Assembly (NCBI GenBank): GCA_017473775.1
Contig: JAFUJH010000064.1
Location: 1 to 53,628 of the forward strand
Source of the DNA: Ruminococcus sp.
GTDB taxonomy: Bacteria > Bacillota > Clostridia > Oscillospirales > Acutalibacteraceae
Direction: 5' to 3'
DNA: 53,628 bases
Both the position numbers and the translations under genes were made by a program. This document shows positions 1 to 7,461 of the stretch, piece after piece. Each line of letters begins with the position of its first letter. The stretch's first letter is position 1. Under the pieces are notes generated by a model, which made no database searches, had not been told where the DNA came from, and saw only the letters and a program-made list of their open reading frames with translations.

Positions 1-162
1 GAGCTGGCGGCGAAGCCGACTGAGGGGTAGTGATTTGTAGTTTTTCTCTCCCTCCGTCTTTTGCTTCGCAAAATCCACCTCTTCTGCGAAGACGGCAACC
101 CTTTTGTCTGCTTCGCAGACATTTCCCCTAACAGGGGAATTTCCTCGTCAGAGGGAGGCAAG
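1..162 (+). repeat. Family-B hairpin repeat, left end cut off, with family-D insert
   Basis: Bases 1-31 are identical to 35743-35773, and the block ends with the same GAGGGAGGCAAG as 35834-35845, so this is one copy of a repeat seen also at 35726, 39735 and 46703. Small hairpins are CGGC-GAA-GCCG (8-18) and TTTTGC-TTC-GCAAAA (59-73). The stretch 83-147 (TTCTGCGAAGACGGCAACCC onward, then CCCC..GGGG) is an extra module found again at 7019-7082. An open frame runs through the repeat into the next gene, but the repeat is not part of that protein. Confidence 0.75.
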
Positions 163-225
163 AGCTTTCTCCACAGACTGCGTCTTAAGGCAAAAATCCC
201 AAGACGCCCATTCGGAGGCGATAAA

Positions 226-1515
226 ATGAGAAGAAAGAAGGACGAGTATTTTATCGGTATGGTTGATAACTTCGCCGCCAGCCAGAGATACTCCAGAAAC
301 AAAAAACGAAGAAGGGCAAAGCTGTACCTTAAAAGAGGTCTGCTCATTGCACTGTGTGTGTTGATTATTGCAGGCATAGGTGCAGGTACATACTTCTTCC
401 TTATCCCTGCTGTTAAAAACTGGACTGCATCGTGGGGTGCAACCAAGGACGAGGCAACTATTGACGAGACAACAGTTGATGAGCTCCCCACCACTACCGC
501 CGCACCTGTTACAACGCAGGCTCCCACACAAGCACCCACCACAGTACCTGTGACAACTGCTCCTCCTGCCCCTGTGACAAATCTTGACTTTGTGACTCCC
601 ACAATTCCTGACGACGGCAGTGACGGCACACTTTACTCAAGCACATTGTATCTTTACAAAAACACAGGCTACAACCTATTCTTCAGCACAGACAAGGTTG
701 CAAAGCACTACGCTACTGCTGTTAACAATATTGCCGCAGGCCTTGATAAGGATATTACCGTTTACAATATGGTAGTCCCCAACCACACAGAGTTCGGTCT
801 GCCAACACGCATCGGCAAGAGTGTTGAGAATGTATCTCAGGCTGATAACATCCGCACAATTTACAAAAATCTCAGCAGCAGAGTTACTCCCATTAACTGC
901 TACAACGCACTCAGCGAGCATAACTCTGAGTACATCTACTACAACACCGACCACCACTGGACAAGCCTTGGTGCATACTACGGCTACACAGCATTCTGTG
1001 AGCAGACAGGGCTTGAGGCAGTGGATATCAATTCACTCAAGAAGAACTCCATCGACGGGTTTACAGGTTCTTTCTATACACTTACAAGCAACTCAGGTCT
1101 TTACAAGAACGCCGACACAGTCAACTACTACGATCTGCCTGTAGAGACCGAGGCAAAGATGAAGGAGCGTATGAGCTCTGACACCATCCACTGTGATGTT
1201 TACTATCCTGCTGCTACCTCGGGCACACTGACCTACGGTGTATTCTGCTGGGGCGACACAGCACAGTTTGTAATCAGCTCCTCTGCTAATACAGGCAAGA
1301 AGATTGCAGTTGTCAAGGACTCCTACGGCAACGCCTTTGCTCCTTACCTGACAGCACACTATGACGAGGTACACCTTCTGGACTTCAGATACTGGAGCGG
1401 TGACCTTAACGACTATCTCAAGACAAACGGCATTGACGAGGTGTTAATTATGAATAACACCATGTCTGCGAACAGCACCTCGCAGGTTAACTCAATGAGC
1501 AGTGCTCTGAGCTAA
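226..1515 (+). CDS. DHHW family membrane-anchored protein, putative polysaccharide O-acetylation factor
   Basis: A 429-residue protein with a basic N-terminus (KNKKRRR), one transmembrane helix near residues 40-60, then a Thr/Pro/Ala-rich linker that suggests an extracytoplasmic globular domain. That domain contains the family signature TDHHWTS (D242, H243, H244, W245) and a later KDSYG motif with a candidate nucleophile Ser366, the layout of the AlgJ/AlgX-like SGNH family that transfers acetyl groups to exopolysaccharides together with an MBOAT protein. I chose ATG 226 because GGAGG lies 8 bases upstream; an open frame continues to 61 but runs through repeat DNA. A paralogue with the same motif lies at 2836-3984 beside an MBOAT gene. 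The substrate is not known. Confidence 0.8.
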   Translation: MRRKKDEYFIGMVDNFAASQRYSRNKKRRRAKLYLKRGLLIALCVLIIAGIGAGTYFFLIPAVKNWTASWGATKDEATIDETTVDELPTTTAAPVTTQAPTQAPTTVPVTTAPPAPVTNLDFVTPTIPDDGSDGTLYSSTLYLYKNTGYNLFFSTDKVAKHYATAVNNIAAGLDKDITVYNMVVPNHTEFGLPTRIGKSVENVSQADNIRTIYKNLSSRVTPINCYNALSEHNSEYIYYNTDHHWTSLGAYYGYTAFCEQTGLEAVDINSLKKNSIDGFTGSFYTLTSNSGLYKNADTVNYYDLPVETEAKMKERMSSDTIHCDVYYPAATSGTLTYGVFCWGDTAQFVISSSANTGKKIAVVKDSYGNAFAPYLTAHYDEVHLLDFRYWSGDLNDYLKTNGIDEVLIMNNTMSANSTSQVNSMSSALS

Positions 1516-1548
1516 GATGCTCAGAGATTATGCGAGGAGGTTTAAGCA

Positions 1549-2246
1549 ATGCTGGCAAATGATGTAACCGCAACAATATACGGCACACTGTCTCCCACCC
1601 TGTACTCAGGCTATGCACAGGGTAACGGAACACAGGGAATAAATGCCTATGTAATATCCAAAAAGCCTGTGGGCGATACGCTTACAGGTGTTGTGACCGC
1701 AGTGCTGACACTGTCTGACGGGACACAGCGGGTAGTTGTTGCACCTAAAAACGAGATTATGTACGAGCCTGAGATTATGGAAAAGCTCAGTGCTCTCAGA
1801 CAGATAAAGATTGAAAAAATCAGCTGTCTTTACGAGAAGTCCTGCGGTGCGGTTATCCTCTACGAGGACAAAGCCACAGGCGACACTCTGATTCTGCTTG
1901 TCAAGAATCACAACGGCAGATTCTACAGCTTTCCCAAAGGTCATGTGGAACTTCACGAAAACGAGAAGGAGACCGCAGTCCGCGAGGTCAAGGAGGAGAC
2001 AAACCTTGATGTTGAGATACTGGACGATTTCCGCGAGATAAGCGACTACTGCCCCTTTGGCAAATCCGCAAGAGGGTAGTGTTCTTCTTAGCAAGAGCCA
2101 AAAGCGACAAAATCAAAATTCAGGAGAGCGAAATCGACAGTTATCAGTGGGTATCACTGGATAAAGCAGAAACCGTCTGCACCTACGACAACGACAAGCG
2201 GGTCATCGAAAAGGTCCGCAGATACCTGAAAGATCACAGGATATAA
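1549..2246 (+). pseudogene. Nudix hydrolase, frameshifted near its 3' end
   Basis: The first 176 codons (1549-2079) encode an N-terminal region of about 90 residues followed by a Nudix domain. The box reads G-x5-E-x7-REVKEETNL, with Asn where the consensus has Gly. Translation stops at TAG 2077-2079 just after KSARG. In the next frame, from GTA 2076, the sequence continues without a stop as VVFFLARAKSD... to TAA 2244-2246, which is the expected C-terminal part of a Nudix fold (strand, then a QWVSLDKA segment). One missing base in the GGG run at 2074-2076 explains this. It may be a true mutation, an assembly error or slippage on the short G run. The gene starts 33 bases after the DHHW gene with an AGGAGG site, so the two are probably cotranscribed. 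Confidence 0.75.
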
Positions 2247-2270
2247 CTGCTAACTACTTATATTAAACAA

Positions 2271-2315
2271 AAAACACTTCCGAACGATAGAAATTTCGGA
2301 AGTGTTTTCTTTTAT
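2271..2315. terminator. Bidirectional intrinsic terminator
   Basis: A perfect 14-bp stem (AAAACACTTCCGAA, 2271-2284, with 2295-2308) has a 10-base loop and T-runs on both strands. It lies between the convergent Nudix gene and the zinc-ribbon gene. Confidence 0.9.
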
Positions 2316-2325
2316 GCTTTCTCTG

Positions 2326-2823
2326 TTATTGCAATCTTTCGCCGCAGAAAATACATTTGGAATTTTCTGCCTTTTGCAACTGCATACAATGAGGACAATG
2401 AACCAAGTTGTTCCCTGTGCTCATTGCTTTATTTTCTGCTTTTTTATCTGCCGCTTTCTCAGGCTTACGGTCATCTTCGCCTGAATCTGCACAGTGACTA
2501 AGCATCCACAATTCAATAAGTTTTTCCGTTCTGTAGGTATTATCCAAAAGATTTGCCTTCGCACTTGCCTGCATAGCAAGATAGCAAGCCACACCGTAAA
2601 CTAAGGACGCGGTTATTACATCTCCTACCAAAATTAAAATACCAACCAACAAAAACTCATTAATCATCACTGCAATTGTCGTGATGATTCCTACCACAAG
2701 AATAATTACAGCAATAATCATACCTATCTTCTTTACAGAGTCAGCATAGCCTCTGAGCTCTGTTGCTGAAGAATCCTCCATATTGGAAATAGAGCGGACT
2801 TTTTTAGTATCAAATTCTTTCAT
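2326..2823 (-). CDS. Small membrane protein with C-terminal zinc ribbon
   Basis: A 165-residue protein with two strongly hydrophobic segments (about residues 30-55 and 60-85), then a charged linker and a C-terminal CPHC...CIFC pair that looks like a zinc ribbon facing the cytoplasm. I do not recognise a named family and assign no reaction. It starts 12 bases after the stop of the second DHHW gene, with an AAGGAGA site, so it is probably the last gene of the MBOAT-DHHW transcription unit and ends at the shared terminator. A membrane zinc-ribbon protein of similar plan occurs at 44555-45223, but the two are not obviously homologous outside the cysteines. Confidence 0.7.
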   Translation of the reverse strand: MKEFDTKKVRSISNMEDSSATELRGYADSVKKIGMIIAVIILVVGIITTIAVMINEFLLVGILILVGDVITASLVYGVACYLAMQASAKANLLDNTYRTEKLIELWMLSHCADSGEDDRKPEKAADKKAENKAMSTGNNLVHCPHCMQLQKAENSKCIFCGERLQ

Positions 2824-2835
2824 CTCAATGTCTCC

Positions 2836-3984
2836 TTACCCTAAATACCCAAGGTTTGTGTCGGTGCAGAAGTTGTTCATTCCGTAGAGGAACAGCACCT
2901 CGTCCACGCTCTCGCTGTTTATAATATCACTGACAGGGAGCTTGTAGTATCGCAAATCCACCATAATGACCTTACTGTAATTCTCTGCAAAGAAGGGAGC
3001 CGCACAGTGTGCAAAGCTGTCCTTGATAATCAGAATTGTATCATCACTCTTTGCCTTCGAGTTCTCAATTGTCACCAGTGCGTGGTTGCCGTCAAGGAAC
3101 ACAGGGTACATATCGTCCTCGCTCAGATGAGAGTCAAAGTACATACTGTCAAAGGTTTCGGTAACTGCACCCTCGGTGATAGTCACCTTTATGCTGTCGG
3201 AGATTGCTTTGTTCTCCCAGATTTCCAGTGTATCGGGGTCGTTTAAAAAGTATCCGCTGGAGGAATAGGTAGTGCCGTAGAAAGCCTCATAGGTGCTTAC
3301 AGTGTAGGCGTCCTTGTCGGTATACGCTACACCCTTATCCTCGCAGAATCTGCCGTATGCAGTATATGCACCAAGGCTTGTCCAGTGGTGGTCGGTTTTG
3401 TAGAAAATCTGCTCGTCGCTTACCACATGATCGCCGAAGTCCTCACACAAACCATAGAATCTGATGTTGTCCGCCTTGTTCTCATAGATATATTCGTACA
3501 CCTGCTCATCGGGATAATCGGCGTGAGCTTTTGGGAGCTTTGAGTCCAGCATATAGCCTGCAGAGGGCACAACCATCAATCCTACCTCGTCGAGTGTTGC
3601 ACTGAATCGGTTAATCAGTTCTAAGTTCTTCTCTGCTCTGTTTGAGTCAGCAGGCTTTGTGATAATGTAGCCGTCGTCTCCGTAGTAGTAGCCGTTGGAG
3701 GCGGTAGTGCCTGTGAGTAAATTCCAGTAAGCGTTCACACCTACAAAGAAGGTGCGGAAGGGGAAGTGGTCAGGGATATAGCCTCCGTTTTCGCCACCCT
3801 CAAGAGCATTTGTAAGCTCTCCTGCAAAGAAGCTATCCAAGGAAACCTCAGGTGCTTTTGCAAGGTATCTTTTTTCACTCGGGCTGTACTCGCTTTTGGG
3901 CAGTATCAGGAACAAACCGAAAAAACCAACAGTGAAGGCAAGGAAGATTGCAATAATTGATATCTGTGCTTTTTTATTGTTCAT
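2836..3984 (-). CDS. DHHW family protein, partner of the MBOAT acyltransferase
   Basis: A 382-residue protein with one N-terminal transmembrane helix (about residues 8-28) and an extracytoplasmic domain carrying TDHHWTSLGAY (D198, H199, H200, W201) and a downstream IIKDSF motif with a candidate catalytic Ser. This is the DHHW branch of the AlgX/AlgJ superfamily, whose members work with an MBOAT protein to O-acetylate secreted glycans. It begins 12 bases downstream of the MBOAT stop with GGAGG before the ATG, so the pair is translated from one message. It differs from the paralogue at 226-1515 in lacking the Thr/Pro linker. The function is inferred from motif and neighbourhood; the acetylated polymer cannot be told. 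Confidence 0.85.
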   Translation of the reverse strand: MNNKKAQISIIAIFLAFTVGFFGLFLILPKSEYSPSEKRYLAKAPEVSLDSFFAGELTNALEGGENGGYIPDHFPFRTFFVGVNAYWNLLTGTTASNGYYYGDDGYIITKPADSNRAEKNLELINRFSATLDEVGLMVVPSAGYMLDSKLPKAHADYPDEQVYEYIYENKADNIRFYGLCEDFGDHVVSDEQIFYKTDHHWTSLGAYTAYGRFCEDKGVAYTDKDAYTVSTYEAFYGTTYSSSGYFLNDPDTLEIWENKAISDSIKVTITEGAVTETFDSMYFDSHLSEDDMYPVFLDGNHALVTIENSKAKSDDTILIIKDSFAHCAAPFFAENYSKVIMVDLRYYKLPVSDIINSESVDEVLFLYGMNNFCTDTNLGYLG

Positions 3985-3996
3985 ATCCTTACCTCC

Positions 3997-5388
3997 TTAG
4001 AATCTGAAGTATATAAAGGGATTGTAGCTGTCGCTTACAAGGGAAGCGGTACACAGCACCATAGCTCCCACACAGCAGATACCCAGCAACACAGGATAAA
4101 GCTTTTTATCCTTGAGCTTATGATGCATAATCCTCAGCACAGGTGTGCTGAATATTGCACCTGCCACAGTTACAGGCAGGTAGCTCAGGAGCACTGCACC
4201 TGACTCGGAGCTGAACATTCCGTCAGTAGCTGTAAACAGTCCGCAAATGTAAGACCACAGTGCAGACACATCCTCAAAGTTGAAGATTGCCCAGCCAATC
4301 ATAATGAAGAACAGAGCATATATATGACCTACAAAAGAGGGAAGCTTCTGAAGAAGCTTTCCAAGGAAAAGCTTTTCAATTACAAGAAGCACAAAGAAAT
4401 AAAGTCCCCACAATAGGAAGTTATAAGCCGCTCCGTGCCACAGTCCTGTCATAGACCAGACTATGAACAGGTTGAGTATCTGTCGCGCAAAGCCCTTGCG
4501 GTTGCCGCCCAAGGGAATGTACAGATAGTCCCTGAACCAAGTGGAAAGAGAAATATGCCACCTACGCCAGAATTCGGTAATGGACTTGGAGATATAGGGG
4601 AAGTTGAAGTTCTCCATAAACTCAAAACCTATCATCTTGCCAAGACCTCGTGCCATATCACTGTAGCCTGAGAAGTCAAAGTAAATCTGCAGTGTAAGTG
4701 CCGCAAGTCCGCCCCATCGTGCAAGGAGTCCTTCGGCAGATTCTCCGCCTAAGTTCTCCCACATTGCGGCAAACTGATTTGCAAGGAGGACTTTCTTAGA
4801 AAGACCCACAAGGAACAGCACAACACCGTTTGCAAACTGAGAAATATTCTCTTTTCTGTCTATCATCTGGTCCTCTACATCCCTGTAGCGGACAATGGGA
4901 CCTGCAATAAGCTGTGGGAACAGAGTAACATAAGTACCCAGAATCAGAGGATTTTTCTGAGCGCGAGTATCCTGCATATATACATCGATTGTGTAGGACA
5001 TAGCCTGGAAGGTATAGAAGCTGATACCGATAGGCAGGGACGGAGCTTCAAAGGGGATATCTGCAAAAGGCAGAAGATTGATTGTGTCCACAATCATACC
5101 CGAATATTTGAAGAATACAAGAAGTCCCAAATTGATAACAACAGACAGCACAAGCCACAACCGCTGTTTTGGTTTGTTACCTGCCTCGTTTTCTATGAGC
5201 ATACCTGCAATGTAGTTTACAAGTATAGTGAAAAGCATCAACAGAATATACACAGGCTCTCCCCATCCGTAAAAGGCAAGGCTCACCACAAAAAGCACAA
5301 TATTCCTCACCTTTTTAGGTACTGCATAGTAAACAGCCAGTACACAGGGCAGATAGAAAAACCAGAAGGTTAAGCTGGAAAATACCAA
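3997..5388 (-). CDS. MBOAT family O-acyltransferase (AlgI-like)
   Basis: A 463-residue polytopic membrane protein of the membrane-bound O-acyltransferase family, which moves acyl groups across the membrane to extracytoplasmic polysaccharide acceptors. Visible signatures are RRWHISLSTWFRDYLYIPLGG and the conserved WHGAAYNF histidine (about H318). The start is probably the TTG at 5386-5388. This gives the usual family N-terminus VFSSLTFWFFYLP, and AGAGGAGG lies 7 bases upstream. The ATG at 5406 would translate that ribosome binding site as RGGK and has no site of its own. It heads the MBOAT-DHHW-zinc-ribbon unit. Confidence 0.9.
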   Translation of the reverse strand: MVFSSLTFWFFYLPCVLAVYYAVPKKVRNIVLFVVSLAFYGWGEPVYILLMLFTILVNYIAGMLIENEAGNKPKQRLWLVLSVVINLGLLVFFKYSGMIVDTINLLPFADIPFEAPSLPIGISFYTFQAMSYTIDVYMQDTRAQKNPLILGTYVTLFPQLIAGPIVRYRDVEDQMIDRKENISQFANGVVLFLVGLSKKVLLANQFAAMWENLGGESAEGLLARWGGLAALTLQIYFDFSGYSDMARGLGKMIGFEFMENFNFPYISKSITEFWRRWHISLSTWFRDYLYIPLGGNRKGFARQILNLFIVWSMTGLWHGAAYNFLLWGLYFFVLLVIEKLFLGKLLQKLPSFVGHIYALFFIMIGWAIFNFEDVSALWSYICGLFTATDGMFSSESGAVLLSYLPVTVAGAIFSTPVLRIMHHKLKDKKLYPVLLGICCVGAMVLCTASLVSDSYNPFIYFRF

Positions 5389-5461
5389 GAATTTTCCTCC
5401 TCTCATACTGTTTATATGGTCATAGGAGTCAAAAAGACGCCTTTGACCTCATTATACATAT

Positions 5462-5490
5462 ATAATATATGATTCCCGACTTATAGTCAA
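5462..5490 (-). promoter_or_regulatory. Sigma-A-type promoter of the MBOAT unit
   Basis: On the minus strand TTGACT (5485-5490) and TATTAT (5462-5467) are separated by 17 bases. The leader contains a small hairpin, GTCAAAG...TTTGAC, around 5428-5447. Confidence 0.65.
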
Positions 5491-5550
5491 TTTACAGAAT
5501 TATCATTATTTTGCACTTTGTTTTAACTTTTCCGTTACAAATGCCAAAAC

Positions 5551-5590
5551 AAAAAGAACACCGCAATTGAAAATCAACCGCGGTGCTCGT
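5551..5590 (-). terminator. Intrinsic terminator of the degV-family gene
   Basis: On the minus strand the stem GAGCACCGC/GCGGTGTTC is followed by TTTTTG. It sits about 35 bases past the stop codon. Confidence 0.8.
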
Positions 5591-5624
5591 ATATGGAGTT
5601 TCTCTTTGCTGAGTTAATGTCAGA

Positions 5625-6515
5625 TTAGTCTACGCGCTCATCGCCCCAGAAGAACACAGCAACTGTGCCGGGACCTGTGTGGCTGCCGATAGTAGTACCG
5701 ATGGTGTAAATCTGTACCTTGCCGTCAAGGTTGGGGAAGCTCTCCTCAATCAGTGCGGCAACCTCTTTTGCGTCATCCTCACAAGCAGAGTTACACATAA
5801 AGCACTTACCATTGTAGTTTGTGCCGCCCTCTGCGTGCTCCTTCATACGCTCAACGATTTCTACAAATACCTTCTTCTTGCCTCTTACCTTTGCACGAGC
5901 TGTAAGCTTACCCTCGTTGCTGACATTCATCAGAGGACAGATGTTCAGCACGCCGCCGATAAATCCGCTTGTCTTGGAAACTCTGCCGCCGCGTACAAGA
6001 TAGGTAAGGTCAGTGGTAAAGAACCAGTGGTGGAGCTTCAGCTTGTTAGCCTCAATCCAATCGCGGAGCTCAACAATACCCATACCGCCTGCACGAAGGT
6101 TAGAGGCAGTCTCCATAAGCAGACCCAGACCTGCAGCAGCAGCCAGAGAGTCAACAAGGTAGATTGTTCTCTCGGGGAACTCCTCCTTCATTGCCTCAAT
6201 AGCAAGGCGTGCAGAGTTGGAAACGCCTGACAGACCTGAGGACAGGCTCACATGGAGAATATCCTGACCGGTCTTGAGCAGTTCTCTGAAATAATCAGCA
6301 AAGTCGTTCTGGTTGAGCTGGTAGGTGTTTGTGATTGCACCATTCTCCATAGCCTTGTAGAACTCCTCATAAGAGGTAGTCTCGCCCAGGTCGTCAATGT
6401 ATGTTTTGCCGTCCATCATATAGGGAGTACAGATGTACTTGATGTCCAGGTCTTTCATCTTCTGTGCAGAAAAGTCTGTGTAAGAGCAGCAGCTGAGAAT
6501 ATAATTGTAAGCCAT
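5625..6515 (-). CDS. DegV family fatty-acid-binding protein
   Basis: A 296-residue cytoplasmic protein of the DegV/FakB family. Family members hold one fatty acid and, in Firmicutes, present it to the kinase FakA for incorporation into phospholipid. Recognisable parts are the N-terminal CSYTDFS segment, the SSGLSGVSNSARLA block that binds the carboxylate in this family, the DSLAAAAG helix, and GRVSKTSGFIGGVLNICPLM. I chose ATG 6515 because TTTGGAGGA precedes it; a longer open frame has no ribosome binding site. It is monocistronic, with its own promoter and terminator. No fakA is visible nearby. Confidence 0.9.
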   Translation of the reverse strand: MAYNYILSCCSYTDFSAQKMKDLDIKYICTPYMMDGKTYIDDLGETTSYEEFYKAMENGAITNTYQLNQNDFADYFRELLKTGQDILHVSLSSGLSGVSNSARLAIEAMKEEFPERTIYLVDSLAAAAGLGLLMETASNLRAGGMGIVELRDWIEANKLKLHHWFFTTDLTYLVRGGRVSKTSGFIGGVLNICPLMNVSNEGKLTARAKVRGKKKVFVEIVERMKEHAEGGTNYNGKCFMCNSACEDDAKEVAALIEESFPNLDGKVQIYTIGTTIGSHTGPGTVAVFFWGDERVD

Positions 6516-6613
6516 TTTTGTTCCTCCAAAATTTTCTAATAATCTTATTAATCCATATGTGCACAACAGAAACGCCTCGGCTTCTGAGCACCCACACATA
6601 TTTGAACATTATA

Positions 6614-6642
6614 ATTATACCTGCCGGTTGTTGACAAGTCAA
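6614..6642 (-). promoter_or_regulatory. Promoter of the degV-family gene
   Basis: On the minus strand TTGACT (6637-6642), 17 bases, then a consensus TATAAT (6614-6619). The -35 hexamer lies inside the palindrome annotated at 6629-6644. Confidence 0.75.
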
Positions 6643-6644
6643 CA
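6629..6644. promoter_or_regulatory. Operator-like palindrome over the degV -35 box
   Basis: TGTTGAC-AA-GTCAACA is a perfect 7-2-7 inverted repeat covering the -35 element, a position suited to a dimeric repressor. FapR-type or TetR-type control of a fatty acid gene would fit, but the site does not let me name the regulator. Confidence 0.45.
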
Positions 6645-6827
6645 GTTTTGCGCCAATTACCACTCTCCACTTAAATCTCCCGTGTCAACCACAAAAAAGC
6701 CAACTCTACCAACAGTAGAGTCTCCAGTGTTTATGCGGTTTATGAGTGTATATTTCAAAAAATTTCCTTTGTCTGCACCGAATGTTGAAAAGAATAAATC
6801 TTTGTGATATTATATTTTCAGAGAAGG

Positions 6828-7090
6828 GCTTATAAGGCTCCCCTGTGAGGGAAGACTCCCTCGTGTAATGAGCGAGATGTCCCCAAAGGGGACAGAGGGA
6901 ATCAGCTCCCTCCCCGAGGGAACTGTCGAGCTCTGCGAGACTGAGGGAGTCCACTTCTTCACTATTCACTATTCTCTTGATATTCACTCCTCCCGTCTGT
7001 GCTTCGCACAGCCACCCTTTCTGCGAAAGCGGCAACCCTTTTGTCCCTTCGGGTCATTTCCCCTATCAGGGGAATTTCCTCTCAGAGGAG
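6828..7090. repeat. Composite repeat cluster, degenerate first half
   Basis: Part of the 946-base gap between the degV and HAD genes; no gene is supported here. Visible modules are TGTCCCC-AAA-GGGGACA (6878-6894), CTCCCTC/GAGGGA arms, ACTGAGGGAGT, and the family-D module (TTCTGCGAAAGCGGCAACCC... CCCC TATCA GGGG, 7019-7082) shared with 83-147. A promoter-like TTGAAA-17-TATTAT (6785-6813, +) points into the cluster but leads to no gene. Confidence 0.65.
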
Positions 7091-7227
7091 GGCTTATAAG
7101 GCTCCCTCCTTGAGGGAGCTGGATTTCGGCAACGCCGAAAGACTGAGGGAGTTATTGAGACCTTTCCTTTTACTCCCTTCGTCATTGGCTTTCAGCCAAT
7201 GCCACCTCCCTCGTGAGGGAGGCTTTT
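7091..7227 (-). repeat. Family-A hairpin repeat, reverse orientation
   Basis: The reverse complement matches 52716-52836 and 35545-35662 over nearly the whole length: GGTGGCATT...AATGACG, GGGAGTAAAAGGAAAGG, AACTCCCTCAGTC, then ...ATCCAGCTCCCTC...GAGGGAGCC. Its hairpins are TTTCGGC-AAC-GCCGAAA (7124-7140) and CATTGGCT-TTC-AGCCAATG (7183-7201). Confidence 0.8.
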
Positions 7228-7365
7228 CGGGTCGTCGTGGGCGCCGACCCCTACAATAAGAGGAAATCTCCATCGTAGGGGCGATTCAAGAATCGCCCGA
7301 AAGGTTTTGCATTAAACGCAAGGTTTCGGATGAGCATTGCTCATCCCTACGCGATACAAAAGGGG
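7228..7365 (-). repeat. Family-C 'GTAGGGG' repeats
   Basis: A palindromic block, GGGTCGTCGTGGGCGCCGACCC followed by CTAC (read as GTAGGGGTCGG on minus), then GTAGGGGCGATTC-AAG-AATCGCCC and GATGAGC-ATT-GCTCATCCCTAC. Equivalent blocks occur at 52503-52620 and, as a fragment, at 12153-12177. Confidence 0.7.
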
Positions 7366-7410
7366 GCTTTAGGACTTCCCCTTAGAGGACTTGTAAAAAT
7401 CATCTCACAA

Positions 7411-7441
7411 AAAAAGACACAGTGCAAAAACACTGTGTCCT
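7411..7441 (-). terminator. Intrinsic terminator of the HAD gene
   Basis: On the minus strand the stem GACACAGTG/CACTGTGTC with a TTTTTG loop is followed by seven T. Confidence 0.9.
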
Positions 7442-7461
7442 AAATAATCAAATATATAAAA

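Noticed and set aside
61-225. Extension of the first DHHW protein by 55 residues to an upstream start codon
   Set aside because: This stretch is repeat DNA seen elsewhere in the window, has no ribosome binding site at its start, and ATG 226 has a well-placed GGAGG.
6785-6813. Promoter of a plus-strand gene upstream of the HAD region
   Set aside because: The TTGAAA-17-TATTAT match is good, but only repeats follow and no gene starts on this strand until 8388, so I do not list it as a promoter feature.
6828-7365. Possible CRISPR array
   Set aside because: The repeats differ in length, orientation and spacing, and there are no equal spacers and no cas genes in the window.
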